From: Prinia subflava
Lineage: Eukaryota > Chordata > Aves > Passeriformes > Cisticolidae
Assembly: GCF_021018805.1 (NCBI RefSeq)
Contig: NW_026960612.1
Coordinates: forward strand, 2,480,001-2,544,000
Reading direction: 5' to 3'
Length of the DNA stretch: 64,000 bases
Position numbers and translations under genes: made by a program. Positions 12,017-22,088 of the stretch are shown one piece after another. The first letter of the stretch is position 1. Every line of letters starts with the position of its first letter. Below the pieces are notes generated by a model. The model worked only from the letters and a program-made list of their open reading frames with translations, was not told the origin of the DNA and searched no databases.

Positions 12017-13212
12017 TGTTATGGGTTAACACAGTTTGGTTTTTAGTTGAAAAAGAATAGGGACTATTGCCCTGTCAGGACCTTGGATTTCTTTAGAAAA
12101 GCCAAGGACCTATCAAGGGTCAGATCTTGACTACTGGCATGTGGTTTGATCACGGAGAAAACAGAACTGAACTGTTATAAATGCCAATCCAATAGTCCAA
12201 TTAAAATATAATTTAGTTTATTAAAAGATCAAATTACAGAATTTCGGTAAAAACCCTCAGAGCAGTTACGTTGATGATTGACCCACGGAATCGTCAAGGG
12301 TGAACTGGGACGCAGTATCTGGCACACTGCTGTCCCCCCAAAGTTCACAAATTTGCCTGGTTCGGGGCTCGGGTTTTATACACTTTATTTTGCCCCTGGC
12401 ATAAGATTTCCCCACAGTCTCTTTGTTCCCGGGACTGGTTATTCAAATTCATAGTCGTCTCCAGTCGGCTGAAAAGATTTTACTCTGGTACTGCGAGGTG
12501 TCAATTTCGGGCTTCCTGTGGGTGAATGGAAACTGAAATTTATGAATGGAAAGGCATTCTTCTCTAGGGATCTGGGCGATGATGGGGCTCTGATGGCTCT
12601 GCTGCCCACAGGAGGAGAACTGATTTCTTATCCTAATGTGTCCTTCTTTCAGATGCCAATCTCCTCATCTCCAGTTCTCAGCACCTTATTGTGTCCCCCA
12701 GAATAGCAGTTACTGGGTGGTGCTGCCTAGGAATGCTAATTCCATGGCTGGCTGGAATTTAAGTTACAATTTATTTTATATTTTACCAAACCATGATTTT
12801 ATTATGTTATTATCCCCCAAAAACACAAATTAACCTGCTACATTTATTACAGAACTTTTGGTAATACCCATATAAAACTGAGGCTTTGTTCGAGCCCTCC
12901 CTTTTTTCTCCTGGTGAGCCACCAGGTAACATTGTGGGCAGCAGCAGGGCCCGGCTTAGGCCCACTCTGCCTTGGGCAGCCGGGCTGGGCCTGGCCAGGT
13001 CTCCAGGAGCAGTTGCCATGGGGAGCGGGCTGGCTGGCTGAGCCCCTTTTCTCCCCGGCTGCTGGCGGGAGAGACAGGTGGCTCTGGCTTGGCAGGGCTG
13101 CCAGAGTGCTGGAGGCCGCGGCAGAGGGGGCCAGGCCACGGCCAGGCCCGGTAGCAGCCGGCAGCGAGGAAGGAGAGCTTGCAGACTATGATGGCAGTCC
13201 CAAGCCGAGCTA
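12017..13212 (+). other. Possible old LTR hosting the solo LTR at 12173, plus GC-rich tail
   Basis: With the insertion 12173-12851 removed, the sequence starting TGTTATGGGTTAACACAG runs into a CATATAAAAC box near 12868. A GC-rich stretch follows (about 12915-13190). This could be an LTR with a promoter and GC-rich R/U5, but I see no AATAAA and no matching end. The GC-rich part has open frames on both strands, as GC-rich DNA often does, and none shows a domain. Confidence 0.3.
12173..12851 (-). mobile_element. Solo LTR, ERV4-like family, 4-bp TSD
   Basis: The ends are TGTTATAAATGCC on the left and ATTTATTACA on the right, flanked by the 4-bp TSD GAAC (12169-12172 and 12852-12855). On the minus strand it starts TGTAATAAAT and ends GGCATTTATAACA, the same termini as the 3' LTR of ERV4 (59657-60292). 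A minus-strand TATAAAACC box and an AATAAACT signal lie in the right order. It is 679 bp long with no internal sequence, so it is a recombination product of a former provirus. Confidence 0.85.
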
Positions 13213-13244
13213 TCATAGATCAGATCACAGAATCACAGAATCAG

Positions 13245-14693
13245 TGTTTTGGGTTGAAAAATGTAACCAAAAATGTTCATTCTATTTTCATCTGTTGAAA
13301 CCCATTGGGAGATATTGTTCTTCTCTCCTGCTCCATCCATCCTACTCCTGCACCCATCCTCCTCCGTGGGACATCACCTGTGAATGGGCCATTCAAGGCC
13401 TCTCACATGACTGACAACATTACTTCATTCTATAGTGAGATGCTCCACTCAGTGGGAGGAGCCAAAGCCTTTCCACCAGGATAAAACCAGCAATTCCAAA
13501 CACTAATGCAGCTGGTTTTCCACTGAATCCTTGGAGGAAGACCAGACCCATCTCGTCAGCACTGTCTCAGGGTTATTGATTCCCTGAGATTCTCCTTGGG
13601 GTTGCTGTTCCCCAAGGTAATAAGGGTTCTCCCAAGGTTGCTGTTCCCTGGGAGTTTCCTCGGGGTAGATGTTCCCAGAGGTAATAAGGTTTTCAGTCTT
13701 CTCTTCGCCCTAGGTGTTTCACACCGAAGCCAGAGACGACAAGTTGAGTCCAGTAGTTCGTGTTATCAAGGCTGTTTATTCTTAATTATCTATCAGTTCT
13801 TGTCCAGCTTTGCAAGGCGTCCCCAGCAAAGCAAGACACGCGGCTGGACTGGGGCGGATCAGAGAGCCCCGCACCTTAAGTACGGTACCCTTGACCCAAC
13901 CACTGTCCGAGACGTATTTTTTATTTACAAAATTTTACCAATACCTACTACCTATACTAACATGTCAGTTCTACTCTAAGCCAATCTCTAAAATCCAACT
14001 CAGCACAAGATGGGGGACGAGGGCAAGAACAAGGAGGACAGGGGCCACTCCCCAATTCCTCCATCTTGCCTCTTCAGCCCCATATACTAAGAATCCTAAT
14101 TTCTATATTTATATTCTATAATAAACCAGCTACTACTTATTTTAAATTCTTAGGGTTTGTGATTCTTCCTGCATGTGAGTGTTCACTCCCATGGACAGGA
14201 GTCAGAGTCAGTGTCCTCCTGGGATCTGTGTGGGTCTAACTGACCCCCCTGTACAGATCCTAGACCCCCCTGTCCAGTCTTCAAACCCTCCAGGGCGGCC
14301 AGAGGGATATCCTGGACTCCAACACACTGGACCCTTTTCTTTTTTCTACAGAATCATCTCTACTTCACAGAACAACATCTGTTATTCCAGGAGGACCTAT
14401 TTAGACTGCTTCCAACCCTGACAACAGGGTGTCAGGTTGTATCTCTGACTCTGTCAGGGTTTTCTAGGACTTTTGTTTGTTTGCTTGTTTGTTTTTTGTA
14501 CTACTTCATTTGTATTTTTTTAATATTCCTAGTAAACAACTGTTATTCCTATTCCCATATTTTTGCCTGAAAGCTCCTAATTGCAAAATTGTAATAATTT
14601 AGAGGGAGGGGGTTTTTACATTCTCCATTCCAAGGGAAACTCCAGTTTTCCCTGACAGATACCTGTCATTCCAAACCAAGACAAACAGAATCA
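13245..14693 (+). mobile_element. Solo LTR inserted in the CR1 tail, itself interrupted
   Basis: Starts TGTTTTGGGTTGAAA and ends AACCAAGACA. The flanking 5-mers ATCAG and AACAG differ at one base and look like a decayed TSD. A GATAAAA box lies near 13481 and an AGTAAA signal near 14530. LTR 13563-14324 is nested inside. Without that insert the LTR is 687 bp. The same family occurs in reverse at 49705-50520: the shared words include the AATAACAGTT...AGTAAA stretch and the TGTCTT terminus. Confidence 0.75.
13563..14324 (-). mobile_element. Solo LTR nested inside the LTR at 13245
   Basis: On the minus strand it begins TGTTGGAGTCCAGG at 14324 and ends CCCTGAGACA at 13563. It matches the plus-strand LTR at 57401-58084 throughout: a run of TCTGG blocks, GGGGGTCTG words, and a shared R/U5 with AATAAACAG at about 13775 on the minus strand. 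The flanks (GCAC, CACT) do not give a clean TSD. Confidence 0.75.
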
Positions 14694-14794
14694 CAGAATT
14701 AGTAGGTTGGAAGAGACCTTCAAGATCATCAAGTCCAACCCATGCCCTAACACGTCAACTAAACCATGGCACTAAGCGACACATCCAGTCTTTT

Positions 14795-15694
14795 TTAAAA
14801 CACATCCAGGGATGGCCACTCCACCACATCCCCGGGCAGGCCATTCCAGTACTTTATTACTCTCTCTGTGAAAAACTTCTTCCTAATATCCAACTTATAT
14901 TTCCCTTGATGCAGCTTGAGACTGTGTCCTCTGGTTCTGTCAGTTGTTGCCTGGAGAAAGAGATTGACCCCCATCTGACTACAACCACCCTTCAGGAAGT
15001 TGTAGAGTACGATAAGGTCACCTCTGAGTCTCCTTTTCTCCAGGCTGAACCCCAGCTCCCTCAGACATTCCTCATAAGGTTTGTGTTCCAAGCCCCTCAC
15101 CAGCCTCATTGCCCTCCTCTGGATGTGCTCAAATGCCTCAACGTCCTTCTTAAACTGAGGGGCCCAGAACTGGACACAGTACTCAAGGTGCGGCCTCACC
15201 AATGCCGTGTACAAGGGAAGAATGACCTCCCTGCTCCTGCTGGCCACACTGTTCCTGATACAGGCCAGGAGGCCATTGGCCTTCTTGGCCACCAGGGCAC
15301 ACTGCTGGCTCATGTCCAGCCAGCTGTTGACCAGTACCCCCAGGTCCTTATCTGCCTGGGCACTGTCCAGCCACACCGTCCCCAGCCTATAGCGCTGCAG
15401 GGGATTTTTGTGGCCAAAATGCAGGACTCGGCACTTGGACTTATTAAACTTCATCCCATTGGACTCTTCCCATCCATCCAACCATTCCAGGTCTCTCTGC
15501 AGAGCCCTCCTACCTTCCAACAGATCAACACATGCTCCCAGCTTAGTGTCATCTGCAAATTTACTAATGAAAGATTCAATCCCCTCATCCATGTCATCAA
15601 TGAAGATATTGAATAAAACAGGCCCCAGCACAGATGCCTGAGGGACACCACTGGTCACTGGCCACCAGCTGGATGCAGCACCGTTCACTACCAC
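14795..15694 (-). pseudogene. CR1 ORF2, C-terminal half of reverse transcriptase
   Basis: A 299-codon frame covering the second half of the CR1 reverse transcriptase and its C-terminal region. The catalytic FADD motif is visible about 48 residues in (SKFADDTKL), preceded by the SGVPQ/SVLGP motif and followed by the thumb-like region conserved in CR1. The upstream half sits in another frame at 15758-16168, so a frameshift separates them. It would polymerise cDNA at nicked target DNA in an active LINE; here it is a fossil. Confidence 0.9.
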
Positions 15695-15757
15695 TCTCTG
15701 GGCTCTACAATCCAGCCAGTTCCTAACCCAGCAGAGTGTACCTGTCCAAGCCTCGGG

Positions 15758-16168
15758 CTACCAGCTTTTCCAGGAGTATGCTGTGGGAGACAGTGTCAAA
15801 GGCCTTGCTGAAGTCCAAATAGACAACATCCACAGCCTTTCCTGCATCCACCAGGCTTGGTCATAAAAGGAGATCAGGTTGGTCAAATATGACCTACCCC
15901 TCCTAAACCCATGCTGGCTGGGTCTGATACCCTGCCCATCCTGTGAGTGCTGCATGATAATACTCAATATAAACTGTTCCATGACCTTACCAGGGACTGA
16001 GGTCAGGCTAACTGGCTTATAATTACCAGGATCCTCCTTCCTACCCTCTTTGTGGATTGGTGTCACATTGGCCAGCTTCCAGTCATCTGGAACCTCACCA
16101 GTGAGCCAGGACTGTTGGTAAATGATGGATAGTGGCTTTGCAAGCTCATCTGCAAGCTCCCTCATCAC
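15758..16168 (-). pseudogene. CR1 ORF2, N-terminal part of reverse transcriptase
   Basis: Contains the early reverse-transcriptase blocks: WKLANVTPIHKEG, then NYKPVSLTS and the QHGFRRGRS stretch. The frame is lost at its C-terminal end before the 15694 frame begins. Its upstream continuation is on the far side of ERV1 at 26267-26942, because ERV1 landed inside ORF2 at 16193/26267. Confidence 0.88.
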
Positions 16169-16193
16169 CCTGGGATGGATCCCATCTGGGCCC

Positions 16194-16838
16194 TGTAAGA
16201 GTCCGTCTGAAAATCCCTCATTTCTGCCTCACGACTGTCAGAGGCTGAGACCCCCATGGACTCTGAGCCACAGCACAGGCCAAGTTTTCCCTGCACCTGT
16301 TGTCACTGGACCAAGACGCCCTCCTCAGGGACCCATGCATGAAACAATGGGGACTGTTACGGTTTCTGGCCATGTTTGCTAAGGGGTGTTTCTGTACTGA
16401 CCGTACTTGGTAAGACCTGAGCTGCACCGCTCCCCCTATTGTGAAAGAACACCTGCGATACCCACGAAACCGACCCCCCTTCCTGGCATCTTGCCTCTCG
16501 CTTCGAAAAGAACTATAACAACCCCACCAGAAGAGCAGGCTTCTGAGGCCTCCCCTTCGGACGACGGCTCCATTGACCTACGTGCCACGGAGACTGCGAA
16601 GGTGGTCTGTTGGCAACGACGTCACGAGGACTCCCGTCTGTCAGTTGGTAGCTATACCCTTTCTTTACCCCCCTTTCTCTCCCTCTCTCTCTCCCTCTCT
16701 TCTTTCCCCTTCTTTTCTATCGCATAACTGTGTATATCAATAAAGATACAATTGATTTCACTTGAATTAAGTTATCACTGCCTCTTTTGCACTCTGAAAT
16801 CAAAACGAACCATCACGACCATCCTTTGGCTCGTGACA
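16194..16838 (+). repeat. ERV1 5' LTR
   Basis: 645 bp, TGTAAGAGTCC to GGCTCGTGACA. An AATAAA signal (16739-16744) precedes the U5 part. A CT-rich tract lies at about 16665-16715. It carries the promoter and polyadenylation signals of the provirus. Confidence 0.93.
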
Positions 16839-17262
16839 TTAAATTGGCGTCACCGTGACAGGGTCCTGATTGACAGAGGGGTTGCAGGTTGTCTATAGTC
16901 TGTACTAGGAAGAGGAAGATTTGCCTCAGCCGCACCTAGCCCGTCACTTCGGTGAACGAAGCTAGAAAGCAAGGGGGGCTTTTCTGATTCTTCGCACACT
17001 GTAGACACCTAGGTGAAAGCATCCCTATACTCTATTGAGGTGTATCTGTCTTCAGGATTTCACAAAAGATCTCCTAGTGCAAAAAGAGAAACTGTTTTTT
17101 GTGTGTGAACTGTCTTGTTGAGAGAAGGGACACCTTGACGTAACTAAACAGTGCCTCAGCAGACAGGATTTGTCCCTTCACCCACCCCAGGGAAAGAGGT
17201 GAAAACAGCGTAGCTGTGTCAAACATTAACTCCCTGTTGTGGTTTTTGATCACCTCCACAAA
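16839..17262 (+). promoter_or_regulatory. ERV1 leader with candidate primer-binding site
   Basis: The 424-nt leader begins TTAAATTGGCGTCACCGTGACAG. TGGCGTCACCGTGACAGG (about 16844-16861) sits where a PBS should be, a few bases after the LTR, but I could not match it fully to a tRNA I know. Its first seven bases fit tRNA-Asn or tRNA-Ser acceptor ends. It contains the inverted repeat GTCAC/GTGAC. A candidate splice donor AG|GTGAAAG lies near 17012; the real donor is not established. Confidence 0.55.
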
Positions 17263-18909
17263 ATGACTGATGATAATACACATAAAACCGCATTTTATGC
17301 ACTGTTAGCAAAACACAATTGCAAGCCATCTACTGGTGGCGAAACTTGGGCTAAAGAGCATTGGTTTGATCTTGAAAGTGTGATGAATAGGATTTCCTCT
17401 TTACAAAGTGAACTCAAATATAAAATTGGCAAAGACAAAGCAGTAATTTGCTCTGTCCTGGGAGCGTGTCTCACAGCTGCAATTGATGATCGCCATAAGC
17501 GATATGAGGAAGACAAAGCTGTGATAGACTCCCTCCAAAATTTAGTAAAAATATTACAAAGCCAGCTAAATGAAGAACGCAATGAAAATCACATACTGAG
17601 AAATGCTTTAAGAGATGAATATTGCAAAAATCAAATGAATTCTGACTCCTTAAAGGAGACAGAACAAACTGACACACTTGACACCAAACAAATTTACCCA
17701 CACAAAGAATTGGAAACAGTCAAAAATTGTGGTGAATACTGCTGTCCTCATTTGAGGCCTTTAATTAAAACAGAATTCAATTACATTGGAGATGACGATT
17801 ACGAGCCACATATTACATCCAAAGAAACCCCTTTTACAGCCACAGAGTTAGTTAGACTGAAAAAAGAATACAGCAGGCTTCCACATGAGACGGAGACAGA
17901 ATATGTCTTCCGTGTGTCCCTCACAGGAGGAGACCAAATCAAATTAACTGAACAGGAAGCCAGTGGGTATTGGGGCCATGGAGTCTTTTTAACAACAGGA
18001 GACAAACGTAATGCATGGTCCATAACCCAACGGGCTGCCTTTTGGGCTGGCGGAATTAATGCCTTGGAAAGGGGTGATCCTGTAGCTATTCCCAGCACCC
18101 CTGATAACATACTGGAGAGTGTACAAAAAGCCGCCTGCCTTCAAATGATACATGAAAGGAAATTAATTCCTGGATATGACTCTCCTATGCAATTGCCCGT
18201 GAAGCCCGAAATTATGACCCCTTTAATCCGTGGGCTTCCAGAGTTCTTAAAACCAACTGCAATTGCTTTACAAAAGACTATTACTGCACTAAGTCCTGTA
18301 GAAAGACTTGAGAGATTTCTTGGCAACCCCAGCGAAAGAAATTCATCTAATGACCAAAATTCCAGCCCGAATTCAACTTCTTCCCATGCCACAACCGCTC
18401 AAACCAATCCAGCTACTAATGATCGTAAAGTCTGGGTTTGGAGCGAAATTGCAGTTGAATTGATAAACTACTGTAGACAATATGGGCCAGTTTCCACATC
18501 ACAAGACACCTCACAGAAAATCAAAGGCATTAGAAATGTTAAAACTGCTAAAAATGAAAACTCAGACAAAGGGAAAAACATCTCTACACGTCAACACTGG
18601 TGGCTGTTAGGCATTAAAAGGGGGGTGCCCAAAGATGTCATGGATGGCTTGCCGCTAGACAAATTGCAGAAAATAATCTCAAACTGGCATTTTAAAAAAC
18701 CAAGTTTGCCAGCTCTAGCTATTGGCAAGAAAACACAACCTAACACACATTCTTCTTCTGATGATCTGGGCAGTGAGCCCAGAAATAACCAAACAATTCA
18801 AAGCACTGCACCCCCCGCCACACAGCAAGCAAACGACAAGTCACATCAAAACCCCCCCACTCAAGACCTAATTGACTTCAGCTGTGAACCAAAAAAGGTT
18901 TTTCACTAA
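17263..18909 (+). CDS. gag: ERV1 Gag polyprotein
   Basis: 548 codons from the ATG at 17263 to TAA at 18907. The frame is also open upstream to a GTG, but this is the first ATG. Residues about 60-115 look like a coiled coil rich in Glu, Lys and Leu. The middle region (about 180-370) has capsid-like hydrophobic blocks, and the C-terminal 150 residues are rich in Asn, Ser, Thr and Pro. I find no CX2CX4HX4C zinc knuckle anywhere, unlike most orthoretroviral Gags but as in spumaviruses. The protein should form the particle core and bind the genomic RNA. Assignment rests mainly on position before pol and on the frameshift linkage; the internal processing sites are unknown. Confidence 0.88.
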   Translation: MTDDNTHKTAFYALLAKHNCKPSTGGETWAKEHWFDLESVMNRISSLQSELKYKIGKDKAVICSVLGACLTAAIDDRHKRYEEDKAVIDSLQNLVKILQSQLNEERNENHILRNALRDEYCKNQMNSDSLKETEQTDTLDTKQIYPHKELETVKNCGEYCCPHLRPLIKTEFNYIGDDDYEPHITSKETPFTATELVRLKKEYSRLPHETETEYVFRVSLTGGDQIKLTEQEASGYWGHGVFLTTGDKRNAWSITQRAAFWAGGINALERGDPVAIPSTPDNILESVQKAACLQMIHERKLIPGYDSPMQLPVKPEIMTPLIRGLPEFLKPTAIALQKTITALSPVERLERFLGNPSERNSSNDQNSSPNSTSSHATTAQTNPATNDRKVWVWSEIAVELINYCRQYGPVSTSQDTSQKIKGIRNVKTAKNENSDKGKNISTRQHWWLLGIKRGVPKDVMDGLPLDKLQKIISNWHFKKPSLPALAIGKKTQPNTHSSSDDLGSEPRNNQTIQSTAPPATQQANDKSHQNPPTQDLIDFSCEPKKVFH

Positions 18910-18940
18910 GACCATTACTTAAAGGTGAGCGAAGTAATGG
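18891..18940 (+). promoter_or_regulatory. ERV1 gag-pol -1 ribosomal frameshift signal
   Basis: In the gag frame the slippery heptamer A AAA AAG occupies 18891-18897, and the gag stop TAA follows at 18907. A perfect 9-bp stem follows: CCATTACTT (18912-18920) pairs with AAGTAATGG (18932-18940), leaving an 11-nt loop. Spacing from heptamer to stem is 14 nt, on the long side. Slipping back by one base enters exactly the open pol frame, which is open from 18888. Confidence 0.85.
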
Positions 18941-21900
18941 TTTTTGGATTTACCTCAGAATGCTCACAAAAACAGAAAAAGGAGACCTAATAATCACAGC
19001 CATCACAGGTCCCAAAAGAGCACCCATAAGTTACCTAGTTGACACTGGTGCTCAAATCTCTGCTTTAACAATTAGAGATGCACAAAAATGTGGAGTTGTG
19101 CCAACAAAAAAGAAATACTGTGTCTTAAATGCACTTGGAATATCTGAAGTTATGAGAGCAGCTCTAGTAAGAATTCTCCTGCCAGGAGATGAAAACATGC
19201 TCTCTATAGACATAGTGATAGGAGACATTCCATACAGTCTCCTAGGGCTAAATGCCATCACTGGTAAACAATGGTTTGACACCGAGGGGAATCTCTGGTC
19301 TTTTGGCACACCAATGCTCAACATTAGATTACTTCAAACAGCACCACCACTACCACACAGCAAAGTGACAAATGTCAAACAATACCCACTTGCGTTAGGA
19401 GCCAAAGAAGGAATAAAACCAGTGATACAAGATCTAAAAGAGCAAGGAGTTATAGTACACACACACTCTCCCTATAACTCACCAGTCTGGCCGGTCAGAA
19501 AGCCAAACGGCAAATGGAGACTCACAATTGATTTCCGCAGACTGAACTCAAACACAGAGCCCCTAACAGCAGCAGTTCCAAATTTAGCTGAATTAATAAT
19601 ATTAATTCAGGAAAAAGCTCACACAATCATGGCAACAATAGATGTCAAAGACATGTTTTTCATGATACCTTTACAACCAGGTGACAGAGATCGATTTGCT
19701 TTCACCTGGGAAGGTCAACAATACACATTCACCAGACTCCCCCAAGGGTACCGACACTCTCCCACCCTTGCACACCATGCTCTAGCCCAAGAATTAGAAA
19801 AAATACACATACCTGACAATATAGGTGTTTATCAATACATTGATGACATTCTTGTAGGTGGAGAGGAGGTAGAAGAAGTGGGAAACGCTCAGCAGAAAAT
19901 AATTTCCCACTTAGAAAGCCTTGACTTAAAAATCCCACCTGAGAAAATTCAAAAACCTTCCAAGGAGGTAAAATTCCTGGGCATTTGGTGGAAAGCAGGT
20001 ATGACCTGTATTCCACATGACACTTTAACCTCTCTGGATCAGATTAAAATGCCACAATCCAGGAAAGAACTGCAACAAGCTTTAGGGTTACTAGTGTTTT
20101 GGAGAAAACACATCCCAGATTTTTCAATAATTGCCAGACCCCTTTACAACTTGCTGAGAAAGGGAAAAAATTGGGAATGGGGTGATTCCCAAGAAGAGGC
20201 TTTAAAATTATTAATTTTTGAAGCAACAGCACACCAGGCACTTGGTCCCATTCACCCCACAGATCCTTTCCAAGTAGAATGGGGTTTTGCTAACTCAGGA
20301 CTGTCAGTGCACATCTGGCAAAGAGGTCCTGAGGGACCCACAAGGCCTGTTGGTTTCTTTTCCTGTGGTTTCAAAGATGCAGAAAAAAAATACACTGTTT
20401 GGGAGAAAGGGTTGTTTGTAGTTAGTTTAGCTCTGGTAGAAGTAGAGAAAATCACACGACAACAGCCCATTGTTCTGAGAGGTCCCTTTAAAGTCATCAA
20501 AGCAGTCACTGCAGGAACCCCGCCACCAGAAGGGGTGGCACAGAGGGCCTCAGTGAGAAAATGGTATGCCCAAATAGAACATTACTGTAATATGTTCTCC
20601 ATAACTGAAGGAGCTGTAAAAAACTTACCCATACAAGAAACAGAAAACTTGGATGACAGCCAAGAGAAACCAGTCTCAGTGATCAAAGTAGCTCCCCCTT
20701 TCACACCCGAGCAGTCAGCAAACTCCTGGTTCACAGATGCTTCAGCCAAGAGAGAAGGAAAGGTATGGAAATACAGAGCTGTTGCTATTAACACCTCCTC
20801 TGGTGAACGTATTATTACAGAAGGGGAGGGCAGTGCCCAGGTGGGTGAGCTCATAGCAGTGTGGAGTGTTTTTGACCGAGAAGCACAGAACACCTCCCCT
20901 GTCTGCATTTACACAGACTCCTATGCTGTGTTTAAGGGATGCACTGAGTGGCTTCCTTTCTGGCAACAGAATGATTGGGAAGTTAACAGGGTCCCAGTGT
21001 GGCAAAAGGAAAAATGGCAAGAGATTTTAAATATCGCAAGCCAAGGAGATTTTGCCATTGGGTGGGTGCCAGCTCATCAGGGAGATGAGAACCCTGCAGG
21101 AGAGTGGAACAACAAAGCTGATGAGCTAGCAAGACTGAGTCCCCTGAAAAACAACCAGATAGCTGAAGACTGGGAGTACCTGTTAGAATGGTTGCATGTA
21201 AAAAGACATCACACTGGTATAAAAGATTTGTACCAGGAAGCCCTTGCCCGCGGTTGGCCAGTCACCAGAGAAATGTGTAAAACATGCATATCAGCCTGCA
21301 ACCAATGCCGCAAACGATTAGAAAGACACCCTCTGGAAGATGACCCTCTGCACCTCAGAACAGGTAAAGGTTTATGGGACGCTTGGCAGGTAGATTACAT
21401 CGGTCCCTTTAAGAGGTCAGGAGGTAAGCGTTATGTGTTAGTAGGAGTAGAAATAACATCTGGATTAGTTCAGGCTAATGCATTCAAAAGAGCTACAGGA
21501 GAAAACACTGTTTCAGCACTGCAAGAGTGGTTTGGAACCTTTCCCAAACCACAAGAGATCCAATCTGATAATGGGTCTCATTTTACTGCTAAGGTGGTGC
21601 AAGACTGGGCAAAAGGTGAAGGTATTAAATGGGTTTTTCACACCCCCTACTACCCCCAGGCGAACGGAATCGTAGAAAGGACAAATGGTCTCTTGAAACG
21701 ATTTCTAAAACCGCATGAAGGAAACTGGGATCTCCGCCTGTGGGAGGCAGTGAAAAGTGTCAATGACAGATGGGGGGTAAACGGATGCCCCAAAATCACT
21801 GCTTTCTGCCCAAAAGCCCCAAGCCTCATCCCCTCACTGCGGGGACCAGATGACTCCAAAAATCCAGCTCACTACCCTGGACAACCAGTTCTAGTGAATC

Positions 21901-22025
21901 TCCCTGCTGTCGGAGATGTACCTCTAGTACTGAAAACTCCTCTGAATAAATTTGCGTGGGTTGCATCTGATGCCCTAGGGAAGGAGCATCGGATAAACAC
22001 ACGCTGGATAGTCCCTACATTTTAA
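18897..22025 (+). CDS. pol: ERV1 Pro-Pol polyprotein (protease, RT, RNase H, integrase)
   Basis: One uninterrupted frame reached by -1 frameshift, with its first ATG at 18960 (numbering here from that Met, 1021 residues). Protease: DTGA at residue 28. Reverse transcriptase: the RLPQGY block and YIDD at 293-296. RNase H: the TDAS block near 592, the E in VGELIAV, TDSYAVF, and a late D in NKADELAR. Integrase: an HH...CxxC zinc region around 750-790, then the catalytic D near 812, D870 and E906, with exactly 35 residues between the last two. All catalytic residues seen are present. I see no dUTPase. Pol sequence style matches the ERV-L/class III group. Confidence 0.95.
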   Translation, partial: GFSLRPLLKGERSNGFWIYLRMLTKTEKGDLIITAITGPKRAPISYLVDTGAQISALTIRDAQKCGVVPTKKKYCVLNALGISEVMRAALVRILLPGDENMLSIDIVIGDIPYSLLGLNAITGKQWFDTEGNLWSFGTPMLNIRLLQTAPPLPHSKVTNVKQYPLALGAKEGIKPVIQDLKEQGVIVHTHSPYNSPVWPVRKPNGKWRLTIDFRRLNSNTEPLTAAVPNLAELIILIQEKAHTIMATIDVKDMFFMIPLQPGDRDRFAFTWEGQQYTFTRLPQGYRHSPTLAHHALAQELEKIHIPDNIGVYQYIDDILVGGEEVEEVGNAQQKIISHLESLDLKIPPEKIQKPSKEVKFLGIWWKAGMTCIPHDTLTSLDQIKMPQSRKELQQALGLLVFWRKHIPDFSIIARPLYNLLRKGKNWEWGDSQEEALKLLIFEATAHQALGPIHPTDPFQVEWGFANSGLSVHIWQRGPEGPTRPVGFFSCGFKDAEKKYTVWEKGLFVVSLALVEVEKITRQQPIVLRGPFKVIKAVTAGTPPPEGVAQRASVRKWYAQIEHYCNMFSITEGAVKNLPIQETENLDDSQEKPVSVIKVAPPFTPEQSANSWFTDASAKREGKVWKYRAVAINTSSGERIITEGEGSAQVGELIAVWSVFDREAQNTSPVCIYTDSYAVFKGCTEWLPFWQQNDWEVNRVPVWQKEKWQEILNIASQGDFAIGWVPAHQGDENPAGEWNNKADELARLSPLKNNQIAEDWEYLLEWLHVKRHHTGIKDLYQEALARGWPVTREMCKTCISACNQCRKRLERHPLEDDPLHLRTGKGLWDAWQVDYIGPFKRSGGKRYVLVGVEITSGLVQANAFKRATGENTVSALQEWFGTFPKPQEIQSDNGSHFTAKVVQDWAKGEGIKWVFHTPYYPQANGIVERTNGLLKRFLKPHEGNWDLRLWEAVKSVNDRWGVNGCPKITAFCPKAPSLIPSLRGPDDSKNPAHYPGQPVLVNLPAVGDVPLVLKTPLNKFAWVASDALGKEHRINTRWIVPTF

Positions 22026-22047
22026 CTGCTCTGCCCCTTAGTGGCAG

Positions 22048-22074
22048 ATTTTTTGTTGTGTTTGCTTTCAACAG
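22048..22074 (+). promoter_or_regulatory. Candidate splice acceptor for ERV1 env mRNA
   Basis: A pyrimidine-rich stretch ending TTTGCTTTCAACAG at 22074, 15 bases before the env ATG at 22089 and after the pol stop. This is the expected place for the subgenomic env acceptor. Confidence 0.7.
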
Positions 22075-22088
22075 ATGGCTGAAAGAAG

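Noticed and set aside
12017..12842. LTR reading from TGTTATGGG to CTGCTACA
   Set aside because: Its flanks do not match. The shorter interval 12173-12851 has a perfect 4-bp TSD (GAAC) and the termini of the ERV4 LTR family, so it replaces this call.
12914..13414. 166-codon plus-strand frame as a host gene
   Set aside because: It spans the GC-rich tail, the CR1 tail and the start of an LTR, which are unrelated sequences.
14906..15616. 236-codon plus-strand frame
   Set aside because: It is antisense to the CR1 reverse transcriptase, which has clear motifs on the minus strand.
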